Positions 9,356 through 18,051 of a stretch of DNA of 64,000 bases are shown here, in pieces. Under the pieces are notes generated by a model. It searched no databases, was not told where the DNA came from, and saw only the letters and a program-made list of their open reading frames with translations. Made by a program: the position numbers and the translations under genes. The DNA is from Halorubrum rubrum (GTDB lineage Archaea; Halobacteriota; Halobacteria; Halobacteriales; Haloferacaceae). The DNA lies in contig NZ_JANHDM010000002.1 in assembly GCF_024494685.1 (NCBI RefSeq), forward strand, positions 124,001 through 188,000. The letters run 5' to 3'. Positions within the stretch are counted from its first letter, which is position 1; the number at the start of each line of letters is the position of its first letter.

Positions 9356-9470
9356 GGTCGACGACTTGAGGGTGTCGGGAGCGCGACGACGACCGGCGAC
9401 GCTCGACGCGACGACGACCGGCGACGCCCGAACCCAGAACGGCTATCCGTCGGCCGCCCGCAGACCGGGT

Positions 9471-10112
9471 ATGTTCACCGGCATCGTCGAGGGAACCGGG
9501 ACCGTCCGGGCGCGAACCGAGACGGAAGACGGCCTCCGGCTGCGGATCGCCGTCGACGGGGTCGACGGCTTCGACGACCTCGCGCACGGCCAGTCGATAA
9601 GCGTGAGCGGCGTCTGTCTGACCGTCGAGGAACACGGGGTCGCGGACGACGTGGACGCGACCGCGGACTCGGAGGGGGCGAACGCCTGGTTCGAGGTCTT
9701 TCTCGCGGCGGAGACGGTCGCGAAGACGTACCTCGGCGACCTCCGCGTCGGCGACGCGGTCAACCTCGAGCGGGCGATGCCCGCGGACGGGCGGTTCGAC
9801 GGCCACGTCGTCCAGGGACACGTCGACACGGTGGCGGCGGTGGAAGGCGTCGAGCGGATCGGCGAGGATTGGCGGTTCACCTTCTCGATCCCCGAGGGTC
9901 ACGGCCGCTACCTCGTCGACAAGGGCTCGGTGACGCTCGACGGGATCTCGCTCACGATCGCGGAGAAGCGCGCCGACGAGTTCGACGTGGCGATCATCCC
10001 GACCACGTACGAACTGACGACGCTCTCGGAGAAGTCCGCGGGTGACCCGGTCCACCTGGAGGTGGACGTGATCGCCAAGTACGTAGAGAACATGCTAGAG
10101 GGCTACGTCTAG
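9471..10112 (+). CDS. ribE: Riboflavin synthase, bacterial-type alpha subunit
   Basis: Dismutates two 6,7-dimethyl-8-ribityllumazine molecules to riboflavin. It has 213 residues and the internal duplication of the family: MFTGIVEGTG at the N terminus, GVCLTV in lumazine-binding domain one, then GHVVQGHVD and the second copy with GSVTLDGISLTI. A haloarchaeal insertion of about 15 acidic residues (VADDVDATADSEGANAW) lengthens the first domain. Most archaea use an unrelated riboflavin synthase derived from lumazine synthase; haloarchaea carry this bacterial type. The ATG at 9471 fits MFTGIV, which is nearly invariant as the N terminus, and a weak TATA-like GGCTATCC lies about 26 nt upstream. Confidence 0.95.
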   Translation: MFTGIVEGTGTVRARTETEDGLRLRIAVDGVDGFDDLAHGQSISVSGVCLTVEEHGVADDVDATADSEGANAWFEVFLAAETVAKTYLGDLRVGDAVNLERAMPADGRFDGHVVQGHVDTVAAVEGVERIGEDWRFTFSIPEGHGRYLVDKGSVTLDGISLTIAEKRADEFDVAIIPTTYELTTLSEKSAGDPVHLEVDVIAKYVENMLEGYV

Positions 10113-10129
10113 GCCGACTCCGAGGCGGT

Positions 10130-10828
10130 TCACGCGTCCTTCGCGCCCCGAACGGTCTCGCGGACCGCGTCGACGCCCTCGTCGTGGAGGAGGTCGCCGA
10201 CGACGATCACGTCGCTGTGTGCCGCCATCGTGTTCGCCGACTCGTAATCGTGGATCCCGCCGCCGTAAAACAGCGTGGCGTCGTCGAGCGCGTCGTGGGC
10301 GGCGGCGACCTTCTCCGTATCGCCGAAGGTGCCCGAGTACTCGAGATAGACGATCTCCTGGCCGAACATCCGTTCCGCGACCTTGGCGTACGCCTCCACG
10401 TCGTCGGCGGTGAGGTCGCAGTTCGCGTTCGTCAGCTCCGCGACGGACGCGTCGGGGTTCATCACGATGTACGCCTCGGTGTGGGTCCGGTCCCAGTCGA
10501 GGTCGTCGATGCGGACCCACTCCTTGTGTGCACCCGTGATCCAGAAGGGGCCGCCGGCGTTGAACACCGTCGGGATCAGGTACCCCTCGAGCGCCGGCGA
10601 GTCGATGACGACGCCGGGGTTCGACGGCTCCTGGTAGAGCGGGACGTCGTACTCGGCGGCGGCGTCGATGACCCGCGTCATCTTCTCGGCGGTGACGTCG
10701 AGGGTCCCGCCGATCTCGATCGCGTCGGTCCCGGTCCGGCACACGTCCTCGAAGGTCTCCCCGTCACAGAGGTCCTTGTCGGGGTCGACCTTCAGCACGT
10801 GGTCCCAATCGTCCCACGGATTGCTCAT
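10130..10828 (-). CDS. Geranylgeranylglyceryl phosphate synthase (PcrB/GGGPS family)
   Basis: TIM-barrel prenyltransferase of 232 residues joining geranylgeranyl diphosphate to sn-glycerol-1-phosphate, the first ether-bond step of archaeal membrane lipids. Family marks are [12 protein letters not shown] at the N terminus, [55 protein letters not shown] and [11 protein letters not shown]; the phosphate-binding GGGI and GD loops are intact. It belongs to the group I GGGPS/PcrB branch used by haloarchaea. The ATG giving [10 protein letters not shown] fixes the start. It converges with ribE (17 bp between stops) and has its own promoter region upstream. Confidence 0.93.
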   Translation of the reverse strand: MSNPWDDWDHVLKVDPDKDLCDGETFEDVCRTGTDAIEIGGTLDVTAEKMTRVIDAAAEYDVPLYQEPSNPGVVIDSPALEGYLIPTVFNAGGPFWITGAHKEWVRIDDLDWDRTHTEAYIVMNPDASVAELTNANCDLTADDVEAYAKVAERMFGQEIVYLEYSGTFGDTEKVAAAHDALDDATLFYGGGIHDYESANTMAAHSDVIVVGDLLHDEGVDAVRETVRGAKDA

Positions 10829-10929
10829 CGCTCGGGTCTCCACCGGGCGGAACCAAAAAGGTGCGGAAGCGTCGCGGCGGGCGGCGATCCGTCTCGGCGG
10901 GCGCTCCGCGCCGAGCGCCCGCGACCGCC

Positions 10930-12009
10930 TCACAGCAGGTCGTCGATCTCGTCGTTGCGGAACGCCGCGGCGGGATCCGGCGTCGCCTCCGGCTCGTCGC
11001 GGACGGCCTGTCTGGCGCGCTCGAGGAACTCCTCGACGCGCTTCGAGCGCTCGACGCCCGCGAGCAGTACGACGGCCGCGATCCGATCGGAGTTCATCGG
11101 GAAGTCGCCGCCGCGGACCTGCATCGACCCCGTCTCCTCCTGGAGCCACTTGCGGGCCTTCTCCGCGCCCTTGCGGGAGATCCGGTCCGGGTCGCCGGCG
11201 ACCGCGACGAGCCCGGCGTCGGCGTCGGTGGCGTTCGGCAGCGAGAGGCCGGTCATCACCGCGCTGCGGACCGCGCTCGTCACCGTGTTGACGTTCTCGC
11301 CAGGGTCCTCGGCGGCGGGCGAGGAGGCGTAGCCGACCGCCGCCATCCCGCCGGCCCGCAGCGTGTTGATCACCTCGCTGGTGTCGACGACGGACTCGCC
11401 GACCCCCTGCGTGGCCTCGCCCGCCGCGAGCAGCAGGCCGACGCGTTTCGCCATCGACTCGTTGATCGCGGCGTAGCCGCCCTCGACGCTCTCGCCCGCC
11501 GAGCGCCAGGCGTCGTTGTCGAGGAGGATCGTCGCGTCGGCCTCCCGGACGAGCGTCTTCAGCGACCGGCCGGCGTTCACCTGATACAGCGCTCCCTCGT
11601 CGCGACCGGGAAGCACGCCGAGCGCGTAGATCGGCACGTCGTACACCCGCGAGAGCTCGCGGACGAGCACCGGCGCGCCGCCGGAACCCGTGCCGCCGCC
11701 GAGGCCGGCGACGACGACGACCGCCTCGATCTCGGCGGTCATCCGGGGGGCGAGCGCGTCCAGCACCTCGATGGAGTCCTCGTCCATCACCTCCGCGCCG
11801 AGCTCGTTGTCGCCGCCGACGCCGTGACCGCTCACGCGGGACTGCCCGATGAGAACCGTATCGAGCGGAAGCGGGTCGAGGTCGGCTACGGCGGTGTTGA
11901 CGGCGAGCGCGTCACGGACCGAACCGAACCCCATCTCCGCGTCGAACTCGGAGAGGGCGGTCGTGAGCTTCCCGCCTGCCTGTCCGACGCCGACGAGGAG
12001 GGCCTTCAT
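10930..12009 (-). CDS. cetZ: CetZ tubulin/FtsZ-superfamily GTPase
   Basis: Cytoskeletal GTPase of 359 residues. The N terminus [14 protein letters not shown] and the tubulin signature GGGTGSG at 104-110 identify the superfamily; [21 protein letters not shown] and the GTP-contacting N in LLDNDAW fit the CetZ branch, which controls cell shape and motility in haloarchaea, rather than FtsZ. The C terminus ends in an acidic [10 protein letters not shown] tail, a typical partner-binding peptide. The start at 12009 is favoured over one eight codons upstream because [13 protein letters not shown] aligns with family N termini and a TATA-like GTATTGAT sits about 27 nt before it. Which of the several haloarchaeal CetZ paralogues this is cannot be told from sequence alone. 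Confidence 0.92.
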   Translation of the reverse strand: MKALLVGVGQAGGKLTTALSEFDAEMGFGSVRDALAVNTAVADLDPLPLDTVLIGQSRVSGHGVGGDNELGAEVMDEDSIEVLDALAPRMTAEIEAVVVVAGLGGGTGSGGAPVLVRELSRVYDVPIYALGVLPGRDEGALYQVNAGRSLKTLVREADATILLDNDAWRSAGESVEGGYAAINESMAKRVGLLLAAGEATQGVGESVVDTSEVINTLRAGGMAAVGYASSPAAEDPGENVNTVTSAVRSAVMTGLSLPNATDADAGLVAVAGDPDRISRKGAEKARKWLQEETGSMQVRGGDFPMNSDRIAAVVLLAGVERSKRVEEFLERARQAVRDEPEATPDPAAAFRNDEIDDLL

Positions 12010-12052
12010 GCGTTCACGATACGTGTCTGACATCAATACTCTTTCCCCCGAC

Positions 12053-12060
12053 CGGTTAAG
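12053..12060 (+). promoter_or_regulatory. TATA box of the pilus-like cluster's first gene
   Basis: GGTTAAGT centred about 28 nt before the ATG at 12085, the spacing of leaderless haloarchaeal promoters. It sits in a 75-base gap shared with the divergent cetZ gene. Confidence 0.55.
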
Positions 12061-12084
12061 TACGAAACCGCGGCCAGCTGGGAC

Positions 12085-12630
12085 ATGGCAAACGAGACGA
12101 ACGCGAGCGGATCGCCGGACGACCGTGCCCGCCTCGAGCAACGGCTCGACGCGGTCGAGCGCGCGCTCACCGGGACGGATCGGTCGGTCGCGGGAGTCGT
12201 CGACGGCGCGACGGCCGACGCCGAGCGCGAGGCGATCGCGGAGCGGCTCGACGCGGTCGAGGCGCGGATCGAGGAGCTCGAGGCGGCGACGCAGGCCGTC
12301 CGCGGGTACGCGGGCGCGATCCGTGCGGTCAACCGCGAGGTCGAGCGCCGCGCCGACCTGGCGCTCGCGCGGGCCACGGCCGCCCGAGACGGTGGACCTC
12401 CCGACGCCGATGCGTCGTCCAGCGACGGGATGGTCGGGGGCGTAACCTCCGGAAACGGGATCGACGAGAACGGGATCGACGAGAATCGAACCACCGAGAA
12501 CGACGAGATCCCCGGCGACGACGCGCTCGACGCGGCGATCCCGGACGATGCCCGATCGACGGGAGAGAGATCGGTCGGGAGCACCGAGGAGGAGGCGAGT
12601 CCACTCGAACGGCTTCGTGAGGCCCTGTAA
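12085..12630 (+). CDS. Coiled-coil protein of the pilus-like cluster
   Basis: 181 residues, no signal peptide or membrane segment. Residues about 15-105 are heptad-rich (RLEQRLDAVERAL, ERLDAVEARIEELEAATQAV) and should form a two-stranded coiled coil. The remainder is acidic and disordered, with a short GNGIDENGIDEN direct repeat, and ends with SPLERLREAL, which could be a docking peptide. It is the first of a run of plus-strand genes that includes the PilB-like ATPase and PilC-like protein; proteins of this shape commonly precede the ATPase in haloarchaeal pilus-like clusters. A cytoplasmic adaptor for the ATPase is a reasonable guess, not a demonstrated role. Confidence 0.8.
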   Translation: MANETNASGSPDDRARLEQRLDAVERALTGTDRSVAGVVDGATADAEREAIAERLDAVEARIEELEAATQAVRGYAGAIRAVNREVERRADLALARATAARDGGPPDADASSSDGMVGGVTSGNGIDENGIDENRTTENDEIPGDDALDAAIPDDARSTGERSVGSTEEEASPLERLREAL

Positions 12631-12684
12631 ACTGAACCGGCGTGGGATCGGCCGCGCGACCGCCGACGACGAGGGCGGGAAGCC

Positions 12685-13173
12685 GTGATCCGCGTCGTCC
12701 TGACGGTCCTCCTCGCGGTCGCGCTCCTGACCGCCTCGATGCCGGCGATCGAGGACGCCGGACGAGACACGGTCGTCGAGCGACTCGGAACGGAGGCGAG
12801 CCACATCGAGCGCGCCGCAGGCGGGGTGACCGCCGACTCGGTCGCCGTCGCGGACCCGAGTCTCGCCGCGCGAACGTCCCTCGTCGTGTCCGCGCCGACC
12901 GGGGTCCTCGCGGCCCCGATCGATCGGCTCGCGCTCGCGGATCCGACGCGGACCGACACGACGACCGAGGCCCGCGTCTCCGAGGGAGCCGCCCTCGTGT
13001 ATCGGCTCCGGCACGGGTCGGTTCGACGGGTCTCGATCGTGCCGCCGACGGACGCGATCGGGATCTCCCTCCGCGACGGACCGATCGAACTCGAACCGGA
13101 CGGCGAGACGGAACTCGAGCTTCGGCTGGTCGACGACGGCGGGCCGACGGTCCGGATCGCCCGGGCCGGGTGA
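12685..13173 (+). CDS. Small secreted or membrane-anchored protein of the pilus-like cluster
   Basis: 162 residues starting at a GTG. The N terminus MIRVVLTVLLAVALLTASMPAI is a signal-anchor with almost no preceding charge, and the remainder is a predicted beta-rich extracellular domain (ARTSLVVSAPTGV, EGAALVYRLRHGSVRRVSIVP, ELELRLVDDGG). No catalytic motif is visible. It sits 54 bp after the coiled-coil gene and 60 bp before the ATPase, whose own promoter lies in that gap. The lack of an E5-type pilin motif argues for an accessory envelope protein, not a pilin. Function unknown. Confidence 0.75.
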   Translation: MIRVVLTVLLAVALLTASMPAIEDAGRDTVVERLGTEASHIERAAGGVTADSVAVADPSLAARTSLVVSAPTGVLAAPIDRLALADPTRTDTTTEARVSEGAALVYRLRHGSVRRVSIVPPTDAIGISLRDGPIELEPDGETELELRLVDDGGPTVRIARAG

Positions 13174-13204
13174 CCGGGAACGCCGGATCGTCCCGGACGA
13201 CCCC

Positions 13205-13212
13205 TTATATAC
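13205..13212 (+). promoter_or_regulatory. TATA box of the pilus-like ATPase gene
   Basis: TTATATAC centred 26 nt before the ATG at 13234, giving a leaderless transcript. It is nearly identical in sequence and spacing to the TATA box at 17133-17141 in the same cluster. Confidence 0.8.
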
Positions 13213-13233
13213 GATGTCGCGGCCACGGTCGCC

Positions 13234-15102
13234 ATGAAACTCGATCTCTCCTCGCTCCCCAGGTTCGGAACCGGCGGCGAGTGTACCTGTGACGCGTCGT
13301 TCGAGCGACCCGTCGGAACGGGCGTCGACGACCGCGTCGTCCTCGCGATCGACGCGAACGACTGTCCGGGCGGCGGCGACCTCGCCGAGAGCCCGGCGTG
13401 TCTGGCCGCCGCGATCGAGGCGCTCGCCGACCGCGACGCCGACGTCGTCCGGACCGAACACGCGGGCCGCGAACGCGCTTACACCGGCCGATCGGCCGCG
13501 TGTCTGCTCGCCGCGGGGCGCTTTCGCGAGCGCGTCGAGTTCCACGAAACGCGGCTCGCGGAGCGCGTGGTCCGAGACCCGGTCGGAGCCGCACGGGAGG
13601 CGGCCGGGCGCGCCGGACCGGTCGGGCGGATCGTCGCCGAGACGGGGCTCGAGGAGGCGGTCGCCGGGATCGACCGGACGGCGGACGCGGTCCGGGCGCA
13701 CGTCGGGCCGACCGTGGCGGCGACGCGGGTCGCGGCCGACCCGCCGCCGGGAGCGACGCTCGTCGACCGGTGGAACCTCGAGACGGGCGCGACGGTCAGG
13801 CTCTACGAGGGGACGGGCGCGCTTCGGACGTACCACCTCACGCCGCCGATGGCGGCGTTCGACGCGGACGCGTTCGAGACGCTCGACGCCGCGAGAGAGC
13901 GGCTACTCGCCGACCCGAGAGGCGGCGAGCGGGCACCCGGCCGAGCGGTTCGAGCGGTGGCGGGTCCGGACGACCCCGTCGACGCGCTCGCTGCCACGCT
14001 CCGCCGACACACCAACGGGTACGGCGCGTTCGAACACGTCTTCGCCGACGACCGCGTCAGCGACGCGACCCTCTCCGCGCCGGTCACTGAGAACCCCCTC
14101 CGCGTCGTCCTCGACGGCGAGCGGTGTCAGACGAACGTCAGGCTTCCGCCGGAGGGGGCCGCGACGCTCGCGTCCCGGCTCCGCCGAACGAGCGGTCGGG
14201 CGTTCTCCCGAGCGACGCCGACGCTCGATTCGACCGTCGACGCCGAGTCGGGGACGGTCCGGGTGGCGGCGACGACGGCGCCCGCGAGCGACGGGCTCTC
14301 GTTCACCTTCCGCCGCGGCGACCCGGAGGCCTGGACGCTCGCCCGTCTCGTCGCCGCCGGGACGCTCTCGCCCGCGGCGGCCGGACTCCTCTCGATCGCC
14401 GTCGAGCGCGGCGTCACGGGGCTCGTCGCCGGCGGACGCGGGGCCGGAAAGACGACCGCGCTCGGCTCCCTGTTGTGGGAGCTTCCGCCCGACGCGCGAT
14501 CGATCCTGATCGAGGACACGCCCGAACTCCCCGCGGACGCGCTCGCCGCCGCGGGTAGAGACGTCCAGCGGCTCCGCGTCGGCGACGACGCGGAACCGAC
14601 GCCGACCGAGGCGGTTCGGACCGCGCTCCGGCTCGGGGGCGGGGCCCTGGTCGTCGGCGAGGTTCGCGGCGAGGAGGCGAAGGCGCTGTACGAGGCGATG
14701 CGCGTCGGGGCCGCCGGCGAGACCGTCCTCGGGACGATCCACGGCGAGAACCCGGCGGCGGTCCGCGAACGCGTCGTCACGGACCTCGGCGTGGCCCGCT
14801 CGTCGTTCGCGTCCACGGATCTCCTCGTGCTGTTGGACGATCACCGGGTCGAGACGGTCGTCGAGGTGACCGATCACGACGACGTGGTGAGCTTCGACGC
14901 GCTGTTCGAGCGGACGGTCGACGGGCTCGCGTCCACCGGCCGGATCGGTAGGGGCGAGAGCCGTCTCGTCGACGACCTCGCCGAGACCGAGGAGTCGTAT
15001 GCCGACGTCCGGGAGGCGATCGGTCGACGCGAAGGGCGGATCCGCACGGCATCGACGACCGGACGGACGACGCCCGACCGCTACGCGGGGTGGGGACGGT
15101 GA
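13234..15102 (+). CDS. PilB/VirB11-like type II/IV secretion ATPase
   Basis: Hexameric secretion/assembly ATPase of 622 residues. Walker A is GGRGAGKTT (400-408), the Asp box lies at LIEDTPE (425-431), Walker B at GGGALVVGEVRGE (468-480, catalytic E476) and the His box at TIHGEN (501-506): all parts of the GspE/PilB/ArlI fold. The N-terminal 110 residues carry scattered cysteines (C17, C19, C44, C56, C90), possibly a metal site. It powers pilin or substrate movement through the membrane protein encoded next. The ATG is fixed by a perfect TATA box 26 nt upstream; the stop overlaps the next gene's GTG as GTGA. Confidence 0.93.
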   Translation: MKLDLSSLPRFGTGGECTCDASFERPVGTGVDDRVVLAIDANDCPGGGDLAESPACLAAAIEALADRDADVVRTEHAGRERAYTGRSAACLLAAGRFRERVEFHETRLAERVVRDPVGAAREAAGRAGPVGRIVAETGLEEAVAGIDRTADAVRAHVGPTVAATRVAADPPPGATLVDRWNLETGATVRLYEGTGALRTYHLTPPMAAFDADAFETLDAARERLLADPRGGERAPGRAVRAVAGPDDPVDALAATLRRHTNGYGAFEHVFADDRVSDATLSAPVTENPLRVVLDGERCQTNVRLPPEGAATLASRLRRTSGRAFSRATPTLDSTVDAESGTVRVAATTAPASDGLSFTFRRGDPEAWTLARLVAAGTLSPAAAGLLSIAVERGVTGLVAGGRGAGKTTALGSLLWELPPDARSILIEDTPELPADALAAAGRDVQRLRVGDDAEPTPTEAVRTALRLGGGALVVGEVRGEEAKALYEAMRVGAAGETVLGTIHGENPAAVRERVVTDLGVARSSFASTDLLVLLDDHRVETVVEVTDHDDVVSFDALFERTVDGLASTGRIGRGESRLVDDLAETEESYADVREAIGRREGRIRTASTTGRTTPDRYAGWGR

Positions 15103-17078
15103 CGGAGCCGCGTTCGACTCGACGCGCCGAGGGAATCGCATCGAATCGAAGGGGCGACTCGGGACCGGCCCGGAGCGCGACCGATCGGAAGGACGAGAGA
15201 CCGATCGATCCGGAGATCGAGGGCCCAGCCGAGCGAGACGGTGGCGACGCGACCGCCGAACGATCGACGGTGAGATCCGCGGCCGCGGCGATCGCCGCGT
15301 TCGCGGGCGGGGACGGAGCGTCGGCCGGCGGCGGATCGACCGAAGCGGGATCGCACGAACTCCGACGAGCGATCGCGTTCCTCGAGTGGGAATCGACGGC
15401 CGAACGGGTGATCGAGGCGGGACATCGCGCCGGGATCGGTGCGGGGCTCTGTTTCGTCGTGGCCGGTGTGCTCCTCGCCGGGACCGTCTCGGGATCGCTC
15501 GCGGGCGTCTCGGGCGGACTCGCGGCGATCCACGCGGTACACCGAGGTCCCGTGTGGCTCGCGGCGCTACGGCGAACCCGCGCGCTCGGGGCGACGCCCG
15601 GACTCGTCGGACGCCTCGTCCTCCGGATGCGTCTCGACCCGTCGACGGAGCGCGCGGTGCGGTTCGCCGCGCGGACCGGTCGCGGACCGCTCGCGGAGAA
15701 CCTGGCGCGACACGAACGACGGTGCGTCAACGGCCCGACGAGCGGACTCCGCGAGTTCGCCCGCGAGTGGGGAGCGTGGTTTCCGGCGATCGAACGGGCG
15801 TCGACGCTCGTTCGGACGGCGGCGGCCGCGCCGCCGGAGCGCCGCGGCCGGTGTCTCGATCGGGCGCTCGAGACGACGCTCTCGGGGACGACGGAGCGGC
15901 TGGCCGAGTTCGTCGGGGACGTCCAGGGCCCGGTGTCGGCGCTGTACGCCTTCGGCGTGCTCCTTCCCTTGGCGCTCGTGGCGCTGCTCCCGGCCGCGGC
16001 AGCCTCGGGCGTGCCGATCCCGCCGTCGGCCGTCGCCGGGGGGTATCTGGTAGCGCTTCCCGTCGGTCTCCTCGTCGCGGCCGCGTGGCTCCTCTCGAAG
16101 CGCCCCGTCGCGTTCCCGCCGCCGACGATCCGAAGCGACCATCCCGACGTCCCGGACAGACGTCTCCACGCGGTCGCCGTCGGCGTCGGAACCGGCGTCG
16201 TTGCCGGCGTCGGCTCGGGATCGCTCGTCGCGTCGTGGGCGGCCCCGATCGGCGCGGTCGGCGTCGGGATCGGAGCGGCGCTGGTCGTCGTCGTCCGGCC
16301 GCGGCGAGCGGTGCTCTCGACGGTCACGGCGATCGAGAGCGGCCTCCCCGACGCGATGACGATCGTCGGCGGGGACGTCGCCGAGGGCGTCTCGGTCGAA
16401 CGCGCGGTCGGGAACGCCGGCGACAAGCTCGACGGTGCGACCGGCGAGGTCTTCGAACTCGCCGCACGGCGAAGCGACACCCTTCGCGTCGACGTTCGCG
16501 AGGCGTTTTTGGGTGACGGGGGGCCGGCGGCGACGGTCCCCTCTCCGAGGGTTCAGGGAACCGTCGCCCTGCTGGCGATCGCCGCGCGGGAGGGGCGGCC
16601 GGCCGGGGACGTGCTGTTGGAACTCGCGGACCAGCTCGAGCGGCTTCGGGAGCTGGAACGCGACGCGCGGAGACAGCTCGCGACCGTGACGGGGACGCTG
16701 GCGAACACCGCGGCAGTGTTCGCCCCGCTAGTCGGCGGCGCGACGGTCGCGCTCGCGACCGGCGTCGAGGCGATCGGGACCGGCGGGCTCGAGACGACCG
16801 CCGCGATGGCGAGCGATCCGATCGCGGTCGACGCCGCCGGATCGGTTCCGCGGACCGGGAGCGAAAGCGAGGAAGTCGTGACCGCGCTGTCGGTGCCGGT
16901 CCTCGGTCGGATCGTCGGCGTCTACGTGATCCTCCTCGCCGGGATCCTCACCGCGCTAGGGACGGGACTCGAACGGGGCTTCGACGGGACGCTCGTGGCG
17001 TACCGGATCGGGATCGCGCTGCCGACGGCGACGACGACGTACCTCCTGGCGTTCGCCGCGGCGGGGGCGTTGCTGTAG
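15099..17078 (+). CDS. TadC/PilC-like membrane platform protein
   Basis: 659 residues; polytopic partner of the ATPase, expected to form the inner-membrane platform of the pilus-like machine. About 85 N-terminal residues are hydrophilic and low-complexity. Two type II secretion F-like halves follow, each a helical cytoplasmic block plus membrane helices: first helices near 110-145 and 280-330, then 360-400, then the conserved second block (VTAIESGLPDAMTIVGGDVAEGVS ... AIAAREGRPAGDVLLELADQLERLR), and C-terminal helices. GTG at 15099 is chosen since it overlaps the ATPase stop by four bases; another in-frame GTG lies nine bases upstream. The pairing with the ATPase is the diagnostic core of an archaeal type IV pilus-like system. 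Confidence 0.9.
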   Translation: MTEPRSTRRAEGIASNRRGDSGPARSATDRKDERPIDPEIEGPAERDGGDATAERSTVRSAAAAIAAFAGGDGASAGGGSTEAGSHELRRAIAFLEWESTAERVIEAGHRAGIGAGLCFVVAGVLLAGTVSGSLAGVSGGLAAIHAVHRGPVWLAALRRTRALGATPGLVGRLVLRMRLDPSTERAVRFAARTGRGPLAENLARHERRCVNGPTSGLREFAREWGAWFPAIERASTLVRTAAAAPPERRGRCLDRALETTLSGTTERLAEFVGDVQGPVSALYAFGVLLPLALVALLPAAAASGVPIPPSAVAGGYLVALPVGLLVAAAWLLSKRPVAFPPPTIRSDHPDVPDRRLHAVAVGVGTGVVAGVGSGSLVASWAAPIGAVGVGIGAALVVVVRPRRAVLSTVTAIESGLPDAMTIVGGDVAEGVSVERAVGNAGDKLDGATGEVFELAARRSDTLRVDVREAFLGDGGPAATVPSPRVQGTVALLAIAAREGRPAGDVLLELADQLERLRELERDARRQLATVTGTLANTAAVFAPLVGGATVALATGVEAIGTGGLETTAAMASDPIAVDAAGSVPRTGSESEEVVTALSVPVLGRIVGVYVILLAGILTALGTGLERGFDGTLVAYRIGIALPTATTTYLLAFAAAGALL

Positions 17079-17132
17079 CCCGTTACGACGTGGCGACGCG
17101 TTCGCGACGTGGAGCGATCCGCCGGGCGACGG

Positions 17133-17141
17133 TTTATATAC
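17133..17141 (+). promoter_or_regulatory. TATA box of the pseudopilin-like operon
   Basis: TTTATATAC centred 26 nt before the ATG at 17163. Sequence and spacing match the ATPase promoter at 13205-13212, suggesting two co-expressed transcription units. Confidence 0.8.
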
Positions 17142-17162
17142 CATACCGAGGCCACCCGACCC

Positions 17163-17645
17163 ATGTTCGAGACCCACCTCGACGCCACCTACGCGTGGCT
17201 CGGCCTCGCGCTGGTGAGCGTCGTGACCGTCGGCGTGGTCGCCGCGCTCCCCGCGGCCCCGCCGCCGGACGCGGACGGAATCGCACACACGATCGGAGCG
17301 GTCGCCGACGGCGAGTACGTCTCGACCGCCGAACACGGACTGGCGGCCGACCGGATGCGACTCACACCGCACACGGTCGAACTCGAGAACGGCGGCGGTT
17401 CCGCCCGTTCGGCTCTCCGAGGACCGCCGATAACGCCCGTCGTTCCCGGCGGGACCGCCGTCGACCGACGACTTCGCCGGGTTCTGGACGGCGTTCCGCC
17501 GCGAACCGTGTTCGAGGATCCTGAAGCGTTCTCCGACGCGGCGGCCCAGGCGAGATCGAGGAACCATCGGTGGCGGACCGCCCCACAGCGGCTGACCGTT
17601 CGACAGGTCCGGTACGGAGGAACTCGTGTCACGCTCGTCGGGTGA
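17163..17645 (+). CDS. Pilus-like cluster protein with N-terminal membrane anchor
   Basis: 160 residues. The N terminus MFETHLDATYAWLGLALVSVVTVGVVAALP places a single hydrophobic helix after a short hydrophilic head, as in pilin-like proteins, with the C-terminal domain outside the cell. The domain is unremarkable, containing a conserved-looking VDRRLRRVLDGVPPRTVFED segment and Arg-rich C-terminal strands. It is the first gene of a four-gene run (17163, 17626, 18048, 18594) with overlapping or abutting ends. I recall similar short membrane proteins next to pilus ATPase/platform pairs in other haloarchaea, classed only as domains of unknown function. Confidence 0.75.
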   Translation: MFETHLDATYAWLGLALVSVVTVGVVAALPAAPPPDADGIAHTIGAVADGEYVSTAEHGLAADRMRLTPHTVELENGGGSARSALRGPPITPVVPGGTAVDRRLRRVLDGVPPRTVFEDPEAFSDAAAQARSRNHRWRTAPQRLTVRQVRYGGTRVTLVG

Positions 17646-18051
17646 GCGGCTCGACGGGGCCGACCGCGCCGCGGTCGAGCCGCTCGCCGCACTGGTCGCC
17701 GTGCTCGCCGTCGGCGCGGCCCTCGGTCTGTACGCGACCGCCCTCGACGACGCGACTCCGGATGCGGAAGAACCCGCCGCCGACGTCGTCCTCGACCGGA
17801 TCGAACGCGACGCGACGGTCGGCGGGATCGTCCGTCCGGAGCGCCTGCGTCACCTCGAGGAGGAAACGCCTGCGGTCGTCGAGTTGGAGACGGAGCGGCG
17901 GCGGTGGCGAGTCGGCGTCGGCTCGGTCTCCCCGTCCGCCGGCGGGCGGCTCGACCCCCGATCGCCCGCGGTCGCGCAGCGATCGGTGACGGTGGCCGTC
18001 GCTCCCGGCGAGAACGTTCGTGGCAGACTCCGGCTGGCGGTGCGTCGATGA
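17626..18051 (+). CDS. Pseudopilin-like protein
   Basis: 141 residues, GTG start overlapping the preceding gene by 20 bases. The segment DRAAVEPLAALVAVLAVGAALGLYA has the arrangement of a class III signal: a short charged head, then a hydrophobic helix with Glu near position +5, here as RAAVEPLAAL. This resembles prepilin-peptidase substrates, although the residue at the presumed cleavage site is not the usual Gly. The rest is a small beta-rich domain with VELETERRRWRVGVGSVSP. It is likely a minor pilin-like subunit of the machine encoded upstream; the assignment rests on the N terminus and context. Confidence 0.75.
   Translation: MSRSSGERLDGADRAAVEPLAALVAVLAVGAALGLYATALDDATPDAEEPAADVVLDRIERDATVGGIVRPERLRHLEEETPAVVELETERRRWRVGVGSVSPSAGGRLDPRSPAVAQRSVTVAVAPGENVRGRLRLAVRR

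Noticed and set aside
14999-16516. 505-codon Arg-rich frame overlapping the TadC-like gene
   Set aside because: Arg/Gly-biased translation typical of a +1 shadow; the overlapping frame encodes the expected membrane helices.
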